Assembly: GCF_965638725.1 (NCBI RefSeq)
Contig: NC_134958.1
Location: 15,441,464-15,505,463 of the forward strand
DNA: 64,000 bases
From: Aptenodytes patagonicus
Lineage: Eukaryota; Chordata; Aves; Sphenisciformes; Spheniscidae
Direction: 5' to 3'
Below, in pieces: positions 1 to 14,927 of this stretch. The position numbers and the translations under genes were made by a program. The notes under the pieces are model-generated. The model saw only the letters and a list, made by a program, of their open reading frames with translations, was not told where the DNA came from and did no database searches. Each line of letters begins with the position of its first letter. The first letter of the stretch is position 1.

Positions 1-147
1 CCTCCCAGCCGCGCACCCGCCTGGCCCCAGCGCTGCGGGCAGGTGTGCACCAGCCTCGTCTTTCGGTGCAGTTTCAGTGACCAGACGCCGGCTGCACCCG
101 AGGTTTGGGACACGCCACCGCCCGCCTGGCATCCCGCCCCTACTCAC

Positions 148-932
148 AATCAGCTCCAGGTCCTCCTTCTTGATGGTCACTTTTGCCAGTTCTTTCTCCC
201 TACGACAAGAGACAGACAAACCTCTGGTGACCGACAGGCCCCCCGCCAGCCACTACCCCGGCTGCTCGTTCGGCTGTACAGCGGGGTGGCAGCGACCCCT
301 CGCAGCAGCGCGGGGTGTGCTCTGGGAGGAGGCCGGGCGCCTGCCCCGGCGCCCGGGGAAGGTGTGGGACGTCAGACAGGGAAGCCGCGGGCCGGGGCCC
401 GATGCCCGGGCCGTGTTCCGAGGGGTGGGATGGCGCGGGACGGGCACGGACCGGGCCGCTTCCCAGAGCCTCGGGCGAGCACGGGCTGTTACCTCTCCTG
501 CTTCGCTTTCTGCTCCCGGGACCTCCGGTCTCCGATCACCGACATGGCCTGCCAGGAGGAGCGCAGTCACCGCGCCGCGCAGCACCGGGCGGGTCAGCGC
601 CGCGCCGCGCCCCGGCGGGACGGGCACCGGGACGAGCACCGCGGCGGCCGTGCAGGCGCGGTGCTCAGGGCCCGGCCCGGCCCCCCCCCCCCCGCAGGCA
701 GCGCCCGGCCCCCCGGCCCGGCCCGGTCCCGGCCCGCCCGCCGCACCGTCTCCAGGTTGGAGCTCTGGATCTCCTTCTCCTCCGCGTAGTCCGTGACGCG
801 CTCCAGGTCCGCCGCGCCGCTGTCGTGCTTCCGCGGCTTCTCGGCCGCGCGCCCGCCCGCCCCATCGCCGCCGCCGCCGGAGCCGTTGGGCTCCGTCTCC
901 AGCTCCAGCTCCACGTCGCCCTCCGCCGCCAT
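148..932 (-). CDS. HYPK: Huntingtin-interacting protein K, 3' end missing
   Basis: HYPK works with the NatA N-terminal acetyltransferase and behaves as a ribosome-associated chaperone (family knowledge). Three coding exons are visible: about 932-747, 548-493 and 199-148. The protein starts MAAEGDVELELETE and continues through KPRKHDSGAADLERVTDYAE to the end of exon 1. Exon 2 gives AMSVIGDRRSREQKAKQE and exon 3 REKELAKVTIKKEDLELI, all nearly identical to human HYPK. Junction phases fit (0, then 2). The C-terminal exon that carries the UBA-like domain (beginning MTEMEIS in human) lies beyond the left edge, so the gene is cut by the window and not broken. The start at 932 is chosen because it gives the conserved N-terminus. 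A glycine-rich insertion (SGGGGDGAGG) follows ETEPNG, which is longer than in mammals. Confidence 0.95.
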
Positions 933-1450
933 CCCGCCGCCGCCGCCGCTGCGTCCCGCTTCCGGTCACGTGCCGCCGCCGGAACCAGCGAGCGGCGCTC
1001 GCCGGCGGGCCAGAGCGGCGGCGGCGGGCGGCCGCGGCCAGGGCCCGGCCCCGCCCTCGCCCCGCCAGCCTCGGCCGGCTCCCGGGCCCGGCCCGGCCGC
1101 GGGGCTGCCTCCCGCCCGCCCCCGGCCCCTCCGCCCGGCCCTCCCTGCGGGGTGCCCGGCCCCGGCTCTCCCCCGGCGGCACATCCGCCGCCGCCGCTTT
1201 CCAGGCAGCGGCCCCGTCCCGCCGCCGGCGGGCGCTGCGGAGCCCGGCAGGCCGAGCGACCGGTGGTGGGTCCTCCGCGGGCGCTGCCTGCGCTGCCCCC
1301 GGCTCCGGGGGCTCCGGGGGGGGCTCGGTGCCGGCGGCCCCCGGGCGCTGCCGCTGCCGAGGCGCGGGCCCGCGGCGGTGCCGGGCCGGGGAGGGCGCAG
1401 CCCTGCCCGCCGCCCCCGGGCTGCCCGCCGGCCGAGCAGGCGCTAAGCCG
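590..1450. other. CpG island over HYPK exon 1 and upstream
   Basis: The stretch is almost pure G+C with very frequent CpG, and covers HYPK exon 1, its first intron and about 500 bp upstream. Long open frames on both strands here are low-complexity Pro/Arg/Ala/Gly strings with no recognisable domain, so I treat them as composition effects. No plus-strand partner gene was found for a bidirectional promoter. Confidence 0.7.
955..985 (-). promoter_or_regulatory. HYPK core promoter: ETS site next to a CACGTG E-box
   Basis: About 25-40 bases upstream of the HYPK start codon the sequence has an ETS-type core (CTTCCGG, 959-965) joined to the palindromic E-box CACGTG (967-972), followed by another CCGGAA. 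Such ETS/E-box pairs are common in TATA-less promoters of housekeeping genes. The site lies in a CpG island. Function is inferred from motif and position only. Confidence 0.5.
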
Positions 1451-4122
1451 GGTAAGAGGGTTAGGGATCCCGATTTGACTCCCGCCGCAATCACACGCGG
1501 TGGAAGGACGGGACTGGCTCCGCGCCGCCGCCCGCTGCAGTGGTGGCCGAACTGGCTTCCCCGGGCGCTGCCTGGGAGCGGGAGATAGTCGGGCAGGGGC
1601 CGTGCCCGCTGGCCGGCGTCCCCTGGGGCCGTGCCCCCGCTGTGCCCTGGTGCTGGGCCGGCAGCGGCCGTACCTGCAGCACGGCCCCGGGAGCCCGGCA
1701 GGGATGGCGCCTGGCTGCCGTGGGGGACAGGCCCGGGAGAGCGGGGTCTGCCACTGCCGCTTCCCTCCCACGCCACACGTCTCCCACCATGCCCTGAGAG
1801 GGACACTGCAGCCCCTCTGGGGACAGGCTGCACCCTATGCTGTGTGGGGCACCAGATGACTCAGGGTGCTGTGGGGCAGGGAGCCCTTCTCACACAGACC
1901 CCCGCGCTGCTCTTGAGCGGCTGCCTCAGCTGCCGGGACAGGAGCCAAGGGATTGCCACCTGAAGGTGGAAGCGTGGACGGACCCAGGCGCGTGGCAAAG
2001 GGGTGTGTCCGTGCCGGGGGCAGTCTGGGGCGGTGGGTGCTCAGATAGGCCCTGGGAGCCCTGCTGTGCACGGCCACACTGGTCTGATGGTGCCAGGAGC
2101 GCTTGTCCCTGCACAGCTGCACAGCTGCCAGGGCTGCCTCGGCAGCTAGCCAGCCCTGGTGCCATCTGGACACTGCCGTGGGCCCATGGCACTGAGGGGC
2201 CAAACAATGGTGGCAGCTCCATGCCCACTCAGCAGGGCCGGGTGCCCAGGCTGGAGCAGTGGGGCGATGTGGGGGCCTGCAGACCCCAGGGGGAAGTGCC
2301 ATGCTCCCCGGCCCTTGCCCTGATCCACAGAGTGTCCCCCTGGGACTGCAGCTACCCCTTCTCCCTGCTGGGCAGAGTGGCCGCCCCGAATCTCTGGCCT
2401 CAGCCCCTGCGCTGCTTTGCCCTCACAGTGCGCTAGGCCCAGGGGATCTTTACAAGACCCTGGCGCTGCTGACCAGGGCGGCACGGTGCTCTGCTCTGGC
2501 CCCTCTCTGCCAACCCCGGAGGACAGCACTGGGCTCTGCCCGTGGCGCTGGCTCCATGGCACACCTCCGCTGGGCTGACCCAGGAGTGTCCCTGGGAGCG
2601 GAGTGGGGCGGGTGTCTGACTCGTTGGCCTTGCCAGGCAGCTGGGGACCCTGTGCCACCTTTGCCACTGGGCTTTGCCATCGGCTGGCCACGCTCCTGGG
2701 GGCCGACTCGGCTTCTAGCTCCCCAGGTTGGCACCGGGTCCTTTCACCAGCCCCACAGCACCTCCCACCCTGTTCCCATGGCACCTGGGGCTGCGTCTGG
2801 CCGTGTCACGCTGGCCTAGCAAACCTGCCAGGGAGTCAAACAGAAACCTTCCCTGAGAGCGGCCTCCTGTATCGGACTTGGAGCTGTGTCTGTCGGTCCC
2901 GTGCCAGCTCTTCTGTCTCCTGCGCCCGCTGCACTGTGTGCTGCACCCACCTCTGTGACAGCCTCCGGGGCCCTTTCCCTGCCCCTGCTCCTGGCCTCCT
3001 GCTGTTCCTAGTGCAGGCACGTGTGCGTGGGGATGAGCCAGCCCGAAATGTCCCGCAGGATTCCGGGGGTTGTTGTGGGCTGACCCCAGCCAGCAGTCGA
3101 GCACCCACGCAGCCACTCGCTCCCCCCTGCAGCGGGACAGGGACAGAATAGGAAAAGCAAAAAAACTCGTGAGTTGAGATAAAGACACTTTAATCTGTGA
3201 AGGAAAGAGGAAAAATAAAACAAACCCTAGCACTGTAAAGGCAGTCGCTCATCGCCTCCCACCCAGCCAAGTCTCCAAGCAACAGCCACGCTGGGAGCCA
3301 AAACCCTTCCTCTTCCTCTGCCTCCAGTCTCACTGTCAAGGACGACGCTGTGTCATGGACCGTCCCTTTTGATCCGCTGGGGTCAGCTGTCCCAGCTCTG
3401 TCCCCTCCCGGCCTCCTGCCCACCCCAGCTTCCTCGCTGGGGCGGAGAGTGGGAAGAAGGGAGAGCCTTGACACTGGGCGAGCCTTGTGCAGCGGCAGCC
3501 CAGACACCAGTGCCTTGTTAAGGCTGTTCCAGCACAAAGCCAAAACAGCTGCAGAGGAGCTGAAGGAGGGTGACGCCAGCCCAGCCAGACCCAGCACAGG
3601 GCCTCTAGGGCAGCAGCAGCCCCCCCCGCATCCCTCCAGCTTGTCCCCAGCTCCTGCCCACTCTGGGGAGATCCCGGATCTCCAGAACAAGCTGGATGTG
3701 CTTGTTGCCATCATTCTGCCCACGCAGCGCTCTGTGTCCGCGGGTGCCTTTGCTTCCCTCCAGCCCTTTGGGACCCCCACACCCCCCAGCCACACCGCAC
3801 AGCACCATGGCACCACTCTGGGACCAGCCATCACCATGCAGGTGATGGGACCCTGCGGACCCCACGTGCCACCCCATGACAATCCATGCCCAAGCCAGCT
3901 GCCAGGGCCTCATCCTGCCCAGTGAGGGGCCAGGGTCCCAGGCACAGGTCCCCATGGCCAGGGGTCACTGGTTGACCCGGGACAGGCTCCCTGCAGAGCG
4001 CCCCAATGGTGACTGCCGGGAGGTGGCAGCGAGCAGATGGCGGGGCGGGCCGAGCCGAGCCGAGCCGACAATCCCCCTAATCCCGTCAGGGCAGCGGGGG
4101 CCAAGCGGAGCCAAGACGGGCC
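1451..4122. other. HYPK-SERINC4 intergenic region, no gene recognised
   Basis: I recognise no exon of a known family here. The sequence is GC-rich and unique-looking, apart from an LTR-like fragment at about 3060-3235. It holds the presumed SERINC4 promoter and 5' UTR; the part just before 4123 has a short run of GCCGA repeats (about 4048-4068). Open frames on both strands look like GC shadows. Confidence 0.5.
3060..3235 (-). mobile_element. Avian endogenous retrovirus LTR, 3' part (solo fragment)
   Basis: Read on the minus strand this resembles the R-U5 end of LTRs common in bird genomes: an ATTAAA-type signal, then TTTATCTCAAC..CACGAGTTT, a pyrimidine stretch, GGGGGGAGCGAGTGGCTGCG, and an end like GCTGGCTGGGGT..CCACAACA. 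The match is from memory of avian ERV LTRs; no subfamily name is assigned. No gag, pol or env coding sequence lies beside it and the 5' part of the LTR is not evident, so it is an incomplete fossil fragment. Age cannot be judged without a consensus. Confidence 0.5.
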
Positions 4123-8015
<3,893 letters not shown>

Positions 8016-8444
8016 TCCCTGCTGGGATGGACTGTGCCCATCCCCGTGCATGGCAGCAGCCAGGGCTGGTGTCTGCCATGCCCTGTGCCTGTGCTCTAGC
8101 CCCACTGGGTCCCACTGGTCTCTCCTGAGCCCCTGTCCCAGGGGACGGTGGCATCTGAGAGCCTGAGGGGGACCAGGGAGGTGGGCACTCCTAGGGACAC
8201 CGATCCTGTGCTGAGCTGGGGCCACCCAAGAGGCCGGACAGAGCGAGTCTAAGTGGCGGGCGCTCAGCCCTGGCTGCTGCCAGGCTCCCTCCAGGCAGGG
8301 AGGCAGCTCCTGCTGCGCACTGGCTGCCAGCCCAGCTGCCCTGGCCCAGGGCCTGCCAGCCCAGCTCTGCCCCGGCCGCCTCTGCATCTCAGCTCACTCG
8401 CCGGCGGTGTGCTCTTTGTAAATAGCTCCTTGAATACATTTTTA

Positions 8445-8450
8445 CATAAA
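8445..8450 (+). terminator. Likely SERINC4 polyadenylation signal (CATAAA)
   Basis: The first A/T-rich patch downstream of the SERINC4 stop (about 8416-8455) has TGAATACATTTTTACATAAA. CATAAA is a weak variant of AATAAA. No canonical signal was seen between the stop and here, so a 3' UTR of about 430 bases is inferred. Confidence 0.4.
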
Positions 8451-8459
8451 ACTCTGAGC

Positions 8460-9640
8460 TGAGCCTATGCCATCCGCCCCCATGCAGGCAGCAGCCGTGG
8501 GGCTGGGCATGGAGGTACCCGCAGCACCCCAGCACCAGCCCATCCATGCAGCAGTCATGGCCAAGGGTGTCTTTGGGGCAGCTCTGCTGGAGAGGGGGGG
8601 CAAGCCGGGGGGTGGCAGAACAGGGGCCTGGGGCTCCAGGAGGGCATTCAGCTCATGGCTGGTGCCTCCAGCATGCTCCCAGCTGAGCCCCTGGAGGAGC
8701 CAGCCCCCTGCCCCAGGACACAGGGGTGGCACCAGCAACGTAGTGCTGGGGGCACTGGCCCGAAAGGTGCCCACGAGCTGTCAGGGCACCAAGCCCCTGA
8801 CAAGCACCTGCCCGGGCAGCAGGGACTGTCCCGAGCTGCTTGGCCAAGGACCTGCCCCAGGACGCCAGGGACGATGTCAGGCCGTGGGGTCCCGTGGGCA
8901 CCATGCCCAGCCCCGGCTTCAGCTGTTCCTGTCCCATCCTGTCCCACCACAGCTGCCCTTCTCCCTGGGGGCCGTGGTCACAGCACCCCCAGACTTCCCT
9001 CCACCCCCTCCGCTCTCTGGGGCTGAGAAAAGCCCCAGGTGGACAGGTGGAGAGACAGACGGAGCCCCCGGCACCTGCCAGTGCCCAGTGCCTCAGCGGG
9101 CCTGGTGAGAGGGGAGACTGGGGGAAGCCGGAGGCGCTGGGTGCGGGTGCTGCTGTGGGTACCGGAGCGAGCCGGGGCATCGGGGGGGGGGCCCAGCCCG
9201 GCTGCCCGGGAGGGCGCGGTACCGGCGCTGCTGCAGGATCGCGGGCCGGCCACAGGCCTCCGCCCCGCCCGTAGAGCAAACACGGCGGGGCGGCTCCACG
9301 GGGCCCGGCAGCCCCGCGGGGCCGCGGCACCGGCTGTGCCCGACCGGCCCCACGCGGTGGCGGCTGGTGCCGGACGGGGACTGACACCCGCGGCCAAGAC
9401 CCCGCACCCACTGGCCAGCCACAGCCGGCAGGATACGGCCCCGCAGGAGGTGAGGGCAGCACCGTGGAGCGGGCGGCGCTGGGGTCTGGCTCGGTCCCAG
9501 TCCGGGTCCTGGTGCGGCGGCGCAGCCACCGCGGGGTCCCCGCCTGGAGTGGTGGTGGCGGCTGCACTGGGAGCGGCAGGGGCGGGGGTCTGCAGTGCCC
9601 AGTGCGGGGCTGCCCTGGGCGCTGTGGTTCGGACCTCTCC
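8460..9640. other. SERINC4 to RASEF-like spacer, no gene recognised
   Basis: No conserved exon was found. The right half (about 9100-9480) becomes CpG-rich and may be the promoter or a non-coding first exon of the RASEF-like gene. I searched all frames by eye for an EF-hand loop (DxDxDG pattern) belonging to that gene and saw none. Confidence 0.4.
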
Positions 9641-9651
9641 CTCCCCAGGAG

Positions 9652-12600
9652 ATGGAGGGACCCACGCAGGGCTCGGGGACGGGTATCGGGCAGCTGCGGC
9701 GCCAGCTCGGGGACATCGCCCAGGTAGGGCCGGGAGGGGGCCGGGCAGGGGTCCCTGCAGCCCCGGGCACCCGAGGGCTCCCCCGGTGCATCGGGCTGTG
9801 CGCCAGCGGGGACCCGTCTCACCCTGCCCAGGAGAACAATCAGCTGCGTAGCAGCCTGTGCGAGGCGGAGCGCGGCGTCTCCCAGCTGCAGGCGGAGCTG
9901 GCGCGGCTGCGGGGGGACTGCTCCGAGCTGGCCCAGCCGCGCAAGAGGTAGCATTTTGGGGGGGGGGGGGGGAAGGGGATGACGGGGCTGTCCCCAGCTC
10001 TGCAGGAGACCCTGCTTGCACGTGGCCCAGCGCCAGCCCCGTGGGCTGCTCCGGCAGCCGAGCAGGCGGCACTGCCAGCGGGTGTCCCGCTGAGCCCAGC
10101 TGCAGGCTGAGCCCTGCGTGCTCCTGCCTGCCCTGCTGCCACGGGGAGGGCCAGGTGCCCGTTGGGGAAAAGCTGCCCTGCTCAGCCCGGCCGTGAGCAC
10201 AGGCGGCTGGGAAGCCTGCCCAGAGCTGCTGGCACGTAACTCCAGGCCTGTTGTTGGCAAGCCCTGTAGACACTGGGTGTCCTTGGGGCTCCCCAGCTGT
10301 CCCAGCACCTCCACAGGCACCTCTGCCTCCCCAGGTGTGAGGTGCCTGCTGGGTTGGGGCTGGAAGGCCCCATGCAGCCCCTGTGCCAGCCGAGGGGGCA
10401 GGTGCCCACGGGGGCCCTGCCGTGAGGATGCTGTGTCCTTGCAGGGAGCAGTTGGCCCTGCAGGAGATGGCAGAGGAGAACCTGGTGTTCACAAGCTACA
10501 TCAGGATGCTGCAGTACATCTGAGCCTGGCCAGGCAGCGGCAGGGGAGCAGCCATGGGGGCAGCCAGGGACATGATCCTACCTGGGATCCTTTGCTGTGG
10601 GTACAGCCCTCCCCTGGGTCAGCCCCTGCTGCCCCCGGGGCCTCAGGCTGCTCCCTCCTGCCAGGATTACGAACAGGATCCTCTGCAAGAGCAACAGCAG
10701 CCTGCGCTCAGCCCTGCTGCTCAGCTCATGAGCAGACCTGGGAGCAGTGAGCCCTGCAGCCGCCGCAGAGCACGGGGCTAGCACCCATGCAGGAGGGGAA
10801 GAGAGGGCCAGGACCAGCACCCACCTGGGCAGCAGGGGAGGGCAGGGATGCTGGCCACCCCACGGGGCCCAGAGACAGGCTGGCTCACTTCCCCTGCCTG
10901 CACCCCCATCTCAGGGAGACACAGCACACAGGCTGCTGTCAGCACTCTGGGACTCGCATGAGCCCCTGGAGCTGGAGGCCACAGAAGCCCCACCCCGGGG
11001 TACTCCCTCACCCCCCCACAGGGTGCCTCCATGCTGAACACCTTCTCCCCCACAGCCATTCCTCTCCGCCCAGCCACACAGCCCCCTCACCGCCTACCTG
11101 GAGGGCACCCGCAGCAGGTGAGTGATGGAGGGTGGAGGGGCAGCACCAGCTGCAGATCCCCCTTCCTGAGCACTGCCCTCCAGCACAGGAGCCAGGGGGA
11201 TGACTCCCTGCACTGCCCACTCCCTGCCGCAGCCTCCTGGGCAGACAGAGACCTGGGCCACAGCGGTGCCAGCCTCGGGCAGCAGTGGAGCTCAGCCTCC
11301 AGCACGGACACAGCCTCCTCGCTCAGCAGTGCAAGCAGCTGCAGCTCAGAGGATGGGCTCCCCTCCAGCCCCCGCCGGGGCACCAAGGTGAGGGATCTGC
11401 CCCCGGCCCAGCACCCTGGGCTGGGGAGAGGGACATAGGTCTGCTTGCCCACAGCTCCTGGGCTCGGGCCCCTCACCATGGCGTCTGTCACCCAGCAGGC
11501 CCCCAGCCCCCTGACAGGCAAGGCAGAGGGACCCCGCTGCTCTGCCAGGCACTTCAGCAAGAGGAAGCTTCCTGCCTTCGCACCGGAGGTAACCAGCAAC
11601 TCCCCATCCGGTGCAAAGGACCAGGCTGGGGCACACCCACACCCCATGCTGGCCCCCCCCCCCCGCTTGTCTCACCAGGGGTGCAAGAGGAGGGAGGAAC
11701 CCATGCCCCCCTGCCCCATGTACCGGCTGGTGCTGGCGAGGGACACAGGCACAGGGAAGTCCAGCTTCCTGCTGCATCTCTGCACGAACGAGTTCAGAGG
11801 AGACATCTCCGGCACCCTCGGTACCCTCCCCCCTCCAAGCACCCCAGGTACCCAGGCCAGGGCAGAGGCACAGGAGCAACACCCGACTGTCCCTCCCGGC
11901 AGGGGTGGACTTCCAGATAAAGCAGTTGCTGGTGGATGGAGAGCAAACCATATTACAGATCTGGGACACAGCTGGGCAGGAGAGGTGACGGGGCTGGGGC
12001 TTCTGCTGCCATGCCGGGCCAGCCAGGGCCAGGTCCTGCTCCGGCAGCAGCCCCACAGGCTGGCAGTCACTGCACCAGCAGCAAGGCAGCCCTGGGGTGG
12101 CAGGCCTGGCCCAACCCCACAGCAGTGACACCCCCGGCCCCAGGTACCGGAGCATCGCCCAGTCCTACTTCCGCAAAGCCCACGGTGTGCTGCTCCTCTA
12201 CGACATCAGCTCCCAGAGCAGCTTCCTCAGCATCTGCCAGTGGATTGAGGACATCAGGGTAGGGGAAGGGTCTGACAGGTGCCCAGCCCCCACAGAGAAG
12301 GGCAGGAGCCTTGGGGCTTCTTTATGGAGGGCTGGGCTGTGCCCCAGACAGTCCTGGGGGAGCAGGAACGAGACAGGAGCAAGTCACAGTGCTTGCTAAG
12401 CAAGGTGTGGGGCCAGCCCCTGGGAGCAGGTGGAGTGCTTCCCCTCAACTTCTTCTTTTGCTGGTGTTTGTGCCAGGTCTGGAACCGTGCTCTGCTCCCA
12501 GGCATGGCACAGGCACGATGGGAGGCAGCCAGTGCATGCAGCAGAGCTCTGCGGCTCCCAGAGGAGACAGGGGCCACAGCAGCAGCTGCAGCTGGAAGCT

Positions 12601-13103
12601 GCCAGCCCCACAGGAGCCCTGAGCCACCCTTCCCTCCCACAGGCCACTGCCGCTCATGCTGGTAGGGAACAAGATGGACCTGCGGCCTGGCCTGCCAGAG
12701 GCAGTGGGGGTCCACACAGCCCATGGGCAGCAGCTGGCCACGGTGAGCAGGTGCCTCTTGGGGCCCCCGGGGCAGCAGGGACCCCACTGACACCCACTGC
12801 TCCCCCCAGGCCCACAACTCCCTGTTCTGCGAGACCAGCGCCAAGGATGGCACCAACGTGGTGGAGGCTGTGCTGCACCTCGCCCGGTGAGGAGCCCTGC
12901 CTGCCATGGCACCCAGCTCTGAGCTGCACAGGGCCCATGGCAGCTGCCAGGCTCTGTCCTGCCAGGGCAGCGGGACCGGCTGACGCTGCTGCTCCTGGCC
13001 CTGCAGGGAAGTGAAGAGGATGGTGGGCCAGAGCAAAGACCACAGCGCTGGACTGGACCTCAGCATCCCTCCGAGGGCAGCTCCACGCTGCTGCTGGACC
13101 TAG
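9652..13103 (+). CDS. RASEF/Rab45-type small GTPase with coiled-coil N-terminus
   Basis: The C-terminal half is a Rab domain closest to human RASEF (Rab45). Exons are about 9649-9724, 9832-9948, 10445-10515, an uncertain middle exon, 11056-11117, 11189-11387, 11499-11588, 11679-11820, 11903-11984, 12144-12278, 12643-12742, 12810-12886 and 13007-13103. Early exons give heptad-like coiled coil ([20 protein letters not shown]); a Ser-rich linker follows ([20 protein letters not shown]). The GTPase shows [19 protein letters not shown], then intact [12 protein letters not shown] and ETSAKD, and ends CCWT, a CCxx prenylation tail like RASEF's CCNG. The P-loop reads RDTGTGKS: the first Gly of GxxxxGKS is Arg, which may weaken nucleotide binding. 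No EF-hands are visible upstream. Joining NKMD to the preceding exon needs a donor at about 12279. The middle exon near 10665 is unresolved, and so are the true 5' end and the full length. Orthology to RASEF itself is unlikely because the neighbours differ; a paralogue is more plausible. Confidence 0.78.
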
Positions 13104-13861
13104 CGCAGGAGGTGAGCCGGCTGCAGCTTCACATCCTCTCCATGGACAATCCCCTGCTCCGACTGTGCCCACAGAGGTGCTGCGGAGCAGCTCAGTCCGT
13201 GCGCAGGCCCAGCCGCCATCTCCCCAGACCTGCATCACCTCCCTACGACCAGCCCTGAGCCCTCCTTCCTACCCTCACTACAACCTGTCCCTCTCCAGCA
13301 CAATCCTTTCCTGGTTTCATTCCTCTGGGCTTCCAGCAATGCTGTCCTCCCCAGGACATTTACCCCTCACCTCCCTCTGCCTACACCTCACCTCCAAGGC
13401 TCCCTACACGCCCACGGCTGTGCTCGGGGTCCCACTGGCTGCTCTGACCCCCCAGGTGATGCCCGCAGAGACCCCACAGGCCAGGCCCCACCTTTGTTCC
13501 TCACCATGAAGATGCAGCTTCTCCACACCACAACAGCCGTGCTTGGTCCATCCCTCCTCTTCACCAGCACGAAACGTGGCCACGAACGCTCCCTCCCGGC
13601 CGGGGAGGGGGGGAGAGGGGGGGGCACGGCAGCAGTGCCCCCCCCGCTCCCTGCTCCCCAGTCAGCCCCATCCCCCCCACCCGGGCACACGGAGGGAGAA
13701 GACAGGGCCTGCAGGGCTCCACAAGCTACTTTAATAGGAGACGAACCCGAGGCGGGCCCAGGGCGCTGCTGGGGTCCCCGGGGGGGCCGCCCGGCCCCGG
13801 GGCTGCGCTGGGCATCCTGCCGGCGGGCGGCCCGGCCCCGGGGCGGCGGCCCGGCCGCGGG
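13104..13861. other. Convergent spacer between RASEF-like gene and SERF2
   Basis: The two genes end tail to tail here. An ATTAAA on the minus strand (13730-13735) is the probable SERF2 polyadenylation signal, about 130 bases past its stop. No clear AATAAA was seen for the RASEF-like gene. G- and C-runs near 13605-13680 are simple sequence. Confidence 0.5.
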
Positions 13862-14329
13862 CTACTTGGCGCCCTCCTTCTTCTCGTTGGCCTTCTTCTG
13901 CTTCTGCTGCATGATCTCCGAGTCCCTGCGGGAGAGCGCGTCGCCGGGCTGGCCGCGGTACCGGCACCACCACCGGGACGGGACAGGGGATCGGGGCGGG
14001 GGGGGGGGCCGGCGGCGCCGGCCCGGCGCTCACCTCTGCTTGCGGGCGGCGGCCGAGAGACCGTCGTCCCGCCGCTTGCCCTTGCCCGAGTCGCTCTGCT
14101 TCTTCAGGTTCTTCTGCCGCGCCAGTTCGCGCTGGTTCCCGCCTGCGACGGCGCGGCCGCCTCAGAACGGCCCGGCGCCCAGCCCCTGCCCCGCGGCCCA
14201 GCCCGCGCCCCGGCCCCGCGCTCGCGGTGCCGTCCCCCCCGCCCCCCAGGCCGGCCCCGGACCGCAGGGCGGGTTACGGCGCCGCTCCCCCCGGCCCGGC
14301 CACGGCCGCGGCCCGCACTCACGGGTCAT
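13862..14329 (-). CDS. SERF2: Small EDRK-rich factor 2
   Basis: SERF2 is a tiny, basic, largely disordered protein that promotes amyloid assembly and is widely expressed (family knowledge). Three coding exons are about 14329-14323 (only ATGACCC), 14142-14034 and 13925-13862; phases fit and give 59 residues, the human length. The sequence begins [20 protein letters not shown] and ends [14 protein letters not shown], differing little from human (for example GAK for EPK at the end). The first coding exon of seven bases is shared with mammals and decides the start at 14329. Upstream is a CpG island with CCAAT boxes; downstream it converges with the RASEF-like gene. Confidence 0.95.
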
Positions 14330-14419
14330 GGCGCCGGTCCCTCCCGCCCTCCGCTCCGCCGCCACGTCCCGCACTGCCCCCCCCCGCGCCCCGCCCCGCC
14401 TCGCTCTTTAAGGGCGCGG

Positions 14420-14500
14420 CGCGGCCAATCGCCGCGCTGAACCCGCCCCTGACGCCCTTCTATTGGGCGCCGTTCCGGCTAGGCCCCGCCTGATTGGCCG
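14420..14500 (-). promoter_or_regulatory. SERF2 promoter with clustered CCAAT boxes
   Basis: Within 170 bases upstream of the SERF2 start are three CCAAT boxes: one on the plus strand (14425-14429) and two as ATTGG (14462-14466, 14493-14497), spaced about 30-37 bases. This spacing is typical of NF-Y promoters. No TATA box is evident. Roles are inferred. Confidence 0.55.
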
Positions 14501-14697
14501 CGGGCTACGGCTGCCATTCTGCCGGCGGGGGCGAAAAAGCCGGAAGCTGCGGCGCAGGCGCCGGAGCCGCGCCCACGCGCAGGGGGCGGGACAGGGCGGA
14601 GGCCACGCCTCGTCATGACGCGCTGGGGGGCGCGGCCGCGAGAGCCGTGCGGGGGGGCGGGGCGGGTCCGCGGGAGTGCGGGGGCGATGCGATGCGG

Positions 14698-14775
14698 GGC
14701 AGTGGGGGCGGGGCGGGGCTGAGAGGGGCGGGGCTGAGAGGGGCGGGGCTGAGAGGGGCGGGGCGGGGCGGGAGG
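14698..14775 (+). repeat. Tandem GC-box repeat (about 15-base unit)
   Basis: The word GGGGCGGGGCTGAGA occurs three times in a row and is followed by further GGGGCGGGG. Each unit is a consensus Sp1/KLF GC box. It lies between the 3' end of the FKBP8-like gene and the SERF2 start. Confidence 0.75.
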
Positions 14776-14927
14776 GCCGTGCGGGGGTCCTTTCCCCTCT
14801 CCTCGGCCCGACGCGCAGAGCCGCTGCGGGACCCGGGCCGGGCCGCGCCACCGGCGGCCCCGCAGCCTCTCCTCCATCCCCGGCGGCGCGGCTCCTCCGG
14901 CAGGGCTCCGGGGCGCCGCGGGGCCGC

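Noticed and set aside
1456-1470. Telomere-like GGGTTAGGG
   Set aside because: A single copy; no tandem array.
9039-9851. Open frame of 270 codons as an N-terminal extension of the RASEF-like protein
   Set aside because: It crosses a clear acceptor at 9648 and contains no EF-hand or coiled coil; GC composition explains the openness.
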